Source: Ignavibacteriales bacterium UBA6490 (lineage in GTDB: Bacteria; Bacteroidota; Ignavibacteria; Ignavibacteriales; Ignavibacteriaceae). From it: a DNA stretch of 26,571 nt. Below the pieces are notes generated by a model that was given only the letters and a program-made list of their open reading frames with translations, made no database searches and was not told the origin of the DNA. This document shows, in pieces, positions 23,988 through 26,571 of the stretch. The translations under genes and the position numbers were made by a program. The stretch lies in the NCBI GenBank assembly GCA_002435365.1, contig DJMM01000031.1:5014-31584 (forward strand), given 5' to 3'. The stretch's first letter is position 1. Every line of letters starts with the position of its first letter.

Positions 23988-26162
23988 TTATTTAATGAGA
24001 ATAAGTTTCTTTGAATCAGTAAACTTACCTGCAGTTATGGTATACAGGTATACACCGCTTGAATAATCCGATGCGTCTAATACTACTTCATAGGAACCGG
24101 CATTCTGCTCGGTATTTACCAGAGAGGTAATCAGATTTCCTAATACATCATATATCCGTAAAGTTACCTGGCTCTTTTCAGGAAGCTGATATTTTATGGT
24201 TGTAGATGGATTAAACGGATTCGGGTAATTCTGGAACAGTGCATATTTCTGCGGGACAAAAGTAACTTCCGCTTCTATTGTACCAACGGTATATCTTGTA
24301 CCGTCCAGATCGATCTGAATAAGCCTGTAGGTGTAATTGCCAACAGCCAGATTTGCATCATTAAATGAATAGGATTTTCTTTCGGTTGTAGTACCGTAAC
24401 CGGGTATAAAACCGACCTTTTCAAATTCGCTGCCGGTAATTGCGCGCTGAACTTCGAAACCGAAGTTATTTGTTTCCGTTGCAGTCGTCCAGTTAAGCTG
24501 TACACTGTTTTCACCGACTGATGCTGTGAATGATGCAAGTTCTACAGGTATAACTAAAAGACCGCATCCTAAAACATCAAAGTTATCTTTAGCCGAAACA
24601 TTATAGGCTCCCGGAGCAAATAGTCTCACGGTATCATTTATAACTTTTGCACTGACTGTATTCCAGATATTTGAAGTTGCCATCGGTTTTCCGGGTATTG
24701 TGAACACCCATGCGTTATCTGCTATACTGAATACAAAAGTGGAATCGCAATAACCGCCCGGACCTCCTCTTTCACCACCGACAACAAACATATAATCACC
24801 ATAAGCAATACCGCCAGGTCTGCTTAAACCGTTATAATCAATATTAACATCAGGTGCCATTGCCCAGGTTAGTGAGGTTGCATCCGAGCCCAGGGTTCCG
24901 ACCAATGTTGATTTCAGGAATAAGCCGGTATTATTATACCCTGAGGATATTACTATTTTGTTTCCGGAAATACCGGCTGCAAATGTTCTTCTGCCCATAT
25001 TTGCCGGCAGCGAGGAAGAAATTGTTCCCCACGTATTGGATGCAGGTCTGTAATAATGAACATCAAGATTAGTTTGTGATCCTGTCCATGGACCGCCTAT
25101 TACAAAGATTACGCTGTCTCCCCAGGCAACTGCGCGGTGACCTGCTAAGCCTACCGGCATTGCTGCTTTTGACGTCCACATGCCTGTTGAGGGGGAATAC
25201 TCATATAATGTTGAGCCTGAAGTCGAAATGCCTGTAGCACTTCCGCCCACCATATAGAGTTTATTTGCACATTCAACTAATGATCCACCAACCATTGCTG
25301 CAGGAAGTGCAGTACCGGCTGTCCATGTTCCACCCCAGGTATATTTAAATATTGCATTCGTAGCAGCACCGGTAGTGGTCGGCAAATGCAGATAAAGAGT
25401 ATCGCCTACCCAGGCTGAAGCAGTATACATTGCAGCATTTGGAAGTACAGGGAATCCTGTGCACCATTCGCCGGAATACACCATAGGTCCGCTTCCCCCG
25501 GCTCTCACTACACTGATTGCATCCAGTCCGACGTAATCACTATTAGAACCGCTGGGTCCTCCGCTGACTACACAGTAACGAATGGCAAGCCTTCCAACCG
25601 GTGAGGAAAATGGAAGAACAAATGCTCTCCTGTTCCAGGAACCGGTAATCGTCGTTTTAAATCTGCCGAGTTCGGTCCAGGTTCCTTCAGGAGTAGTGCT
25701 GCTCTGGGAGTACATTACTCTTATTGAGTCAGGATAGGTTGATGCAGCAGGACCGCGTTCCCAGAAATACAAAGTATCGCCGGCCATCAGATCCAGTGCC
25801 GGAAATACAAGCCAGTTGTCAATGTTGTTTACACTGGTAACGGCATTGTAGTTGGCGGCAACGTAACCATCGCCCGGACCGTTGTATGAAGCGAAGACAG
25901 ATGAGTTGCCCTGAAACCAGGTTGCAGTAGAACCTTGCGGACCGGTTCCCCGGTAGTAAGGTAGATAACCTCTGGCCTTTAATGAAGTAGTATCATTAAG
26001 ACCATCCATGTTGTCTAAGTAAATAACGGCATTATCGGTCGTTGCAACTTGAGGCTGAGGCATTTCAGGCGATGTCTGACCGCTGCGCGAGCCTTCCTGT
26101 GCAAAAATCGTTATTGAAAAAAGAAGAGAAAGAATTAGAAAGAAAGTAGTAGAATGTTTCAT
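23988..26162 (-). CDS. T9SS-secreted cleaved-adhesin/Kelch-like protein with C-terminal sorting domain
   Basis: A 724-residue surface or secreted protein. A signal peptide ends near residue 21. A jelly-roll, cleaved-adhesin ('choice-of-anchor J') domain covers about residues 45-220 ('WLVFPALDLMAGDTLYFWERG', 'YVGLDAISVVRAG'). Kelch-like propeller repeats follow at about 225-540, each with 'VGG' or 'IGG' after a strand ('KLYMVGGSATG', 'VIFVIGGPWTG', 'YMFVVGGERGG') and a W-x-x motif. A fibronectin-like segment ('ELASFTASVGENSVQLNWTTATETNNFGFEVQR') precedes the T9SS type A sorting domain ('NYPNPFNPSTTIKYQLPE', 'SGVYLYTI', ending 'KKLILIK'). The sorting domain directs export through the type IX system and is then removed or replaced. 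Ligand unknown; adhesion or sugar binding is plausible. It starts with ATG after GAAAGG. Confidence 0.9.
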   Translation of the reverse strand: MKHSTTFFLILSLLFSITIFAQEGSRSGQTSPEMPQPQVATTDNAVIYLDNMDGLNDTTSLKARGYLPYYRGTGPQGSTATWFQGNSSVFASYNGPGDGYVAANYNAVTSVNNIDNWLVFPALDLMAGDTLYFWERGPAASTYPDSIRVMYSQSSTTPEGTWTELGRFKTTITGSWNRRAFVLPFSSPVGRLAIRYCVVSGGPSGSNSDYVGLDAISVVRAGGSGPMVYSGEWCTGFPVLPNAAMYTASAWVGDTLYLHLPTTTGAATNAIFKYTWGGTWTAGTALPAAMVGGSLVECANKLYMVGGSATGISTSGSTLYEYSPSTGMWTSKAAMPVGLAGHRAVAWGDSVIFVIGGPWTGSQTNLDVHYYRPASNTWGTISSSLPANMGRRTFAAGISGNKIVISSGYNNTGLFLKSTLVGTLGSDATSLTWAMAPDVNIDYNGLSRPGGIAYGDYMFVVGGERGGPGGYCDSTFVFSIADNAWVFTIPGKPMATSNIWNTVSAKVINDTVRLFAPGAYNVSAKDNFDVLGCGLLVIPVELASFTASVGENSVQLNWTTATETNNFGFEVQRAITGSEFEKVGFIPGYGTTTERKSYSFNDANLAVGNYTYRLIQIDLDGTRYTVGTIEAEVTFVPQKYALFQNYPNPFNPSTTIKYQLPEKSQVTLRIYDVLGNLITSLVNTEQNAGSYEVVLDASDYSSGVYLYTITAGKFTDSKKLILIK

Positions 26163-26242
26163 ATGTACCTTTCAACTGTTGGTTATAAAAGAAAGTTTAT
26201 TTTCTTATTTAAAAGACAATCGATCAGGCGAACGACATTCCC

Positions 26243-26250
26243 CAAAATTA
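26243..26250 (-). promoter_or_regulatory. Possible -7 box for the Kelch-like gene
   Basis: TAATTTTG on the minus strand fits TAnnTTTG and lies about 80 bases before the start codon. The nearest TTG upstream is only 15 bases away instead of about 20, so support is weak. Confidence 0.3.
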
Positions 26251-26283
26251 GAAATATCTAATAATCAATTTATAAAAAATTAT

Positions 26284-26307
26284 TAAAAAAACAATTTTTA
26301 TAATTGT
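26284..26307 (-). terminator. Terminator of the second T9SS cargo gene
   Basis: On the minus strand the stem ACAATT/AATTGT with a 5-base loop (26291-26307) is followed by seven T (26290-26284). A second hairpin, TCCGGT/ACCGGA (26307-26327), lies just before it. It is 28 bases after the partial gene's stop. Confidence 0.65.
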
Positions 26308-26334
26308 CCGGTTGATAGCCCACCGGAGCTGAAT

Positions 26335-26571
26335 TTATTTGATAATAACAAGTTTTTTTGACGCTGTAAATTTACCTGCTGTTATTGTATAAAAGTACAC
26401 TCCGCTTGAATAATCAGCAGCATTAAGGGTTAGTTCGTGTATTCCGGCATCCTGTTCGGTATCAACCAACTGTGCTGCACAATTTCCAAGAATGTCATAT
26501 AATTTTAATGAAACAAAACTCTTTTCCGGAATTACATATTTTATTTTTGTCGATGGATTGAACGGATTCGG
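26335..26571 (-). CDS. C-terminal T9SS sorting domain of a second cargo protein (runs off the window)
   Basis: The last 78 codons of a minus-strand gene, open to the window edge, with stop TAA at 26335-26337. The translation starts 'PNPFNPSTKIKYVIPEKS' and ends 'GKFTASKKLVIIK'. It contains 'YDILGN', 'TEQDAGIHELTL' and 'DYSSGVYFYTITAGKFT', a complete type A sorting domain. It is clearly paralogous to the end of the neighbouring Kelch-like protein, sharing for example the 'DYSSGVY.YTITAGKFT.SKKL' stretch. One cysteine in 'LGNCAAQL' is unusual in this domain. The functional part of the protein is outside the window, so its activity is unknown. It is the upstream neighbour of the Kelch-like gene on the same strand, with 172 bases and a terminator between them. 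Confidence 0.9.
   Translation of the reverse strand, partial: PNPFNPSTKIKYVIPEKSFVSLKLYDILGNCAAQLVDTEQDAGIHELTLNAADYSSGVYFYTITAGKFTASKKLVIIK

Overview
The window looks like a piece of chromosome from an Ignavibacteria-type organism (Ignavibacteriota, in the wider Bacteroidota/Chlorobi group). Pointers are two type IX secretion (T9SS) C-terminal sorting domains built on an 'NPFNPST' core, a type B ribosomal protein L31, a UpxY-type NusG paralogue, and at least one promoter of the Bacteroidota kind (TTG, about 20 bases, TAnnTTTG). The DNA is AT-rich. TTG and GTG start codons are frequent, often in 4-base start/stop overlaps. I see no tRNA, rRNA, insertion sequence, phage gene or CRISPR array. 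The genus assignment is inference.

Layout. Bases 1-6483 are a tight plus-strand run: the C-terminal part of FtsK, a LolA-like lipoprotein carrier, a flippase-like membrane protein (LPG synthase TM family), a small outer-membrane beta-barrel, UppP, a lipoprotein cyclophilin and DNA polymerase III delta (HolA). Most members serve the cell envelope. Bases 6597-7733 hold an ECF sigma factor and a probable anti-sigma factor, followed by a 340-base gap with a long imperfect inverted repeat. A monocistronic rpmE2 (L31 type B) with a clear promoter and terminator follows. Bases 8432-13932 encode a complete RND efflux system (adaptor, pump, TolC-like channel).

Bases 14012-16309 are a divergent locus. 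On the minus strand lie a DUF2752 protein and a TM2-domain protein. On the plus strand lie a 2x[4Fe-4S] ferredoxin and a geranylgeranyl-reductase-family flavoprotein, then a PAS/histidine kinase with a degenerate receiver (to 17806). The intergenic region carries two nearly identical 22-base palindromes, one in front of each arm, which look like operators for one regulator. Next come ugd (UDP-glucose dehydrogenase) and the upxY-like antiterminator, ending at a bidirectional hairpin. On the opposite strand are dxr and rseP.

Bases 22804-23931 encode a single-heme (CxxCH) secreted protein followed by a predicted outer-membrane beta-barrel, organised like the Cyc2 cytochrome-porins but with a different motif context. 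After a very strong bidirectional terminator come two minus-strand T9SS cargo genes: a cleaved-adhesin/Kelch-like protein and the C-terminus of a second protein that runs off the window.

The parts most worth following up are the monoheme barrel protein, the ferredoxin/geranylgeranyl reductase pair with its twin operators, the pseudo-receiver kinase and the UpxY paralogue without a visible capsule operon. I did not see a wholly new multi-gene system such as a new defence island.
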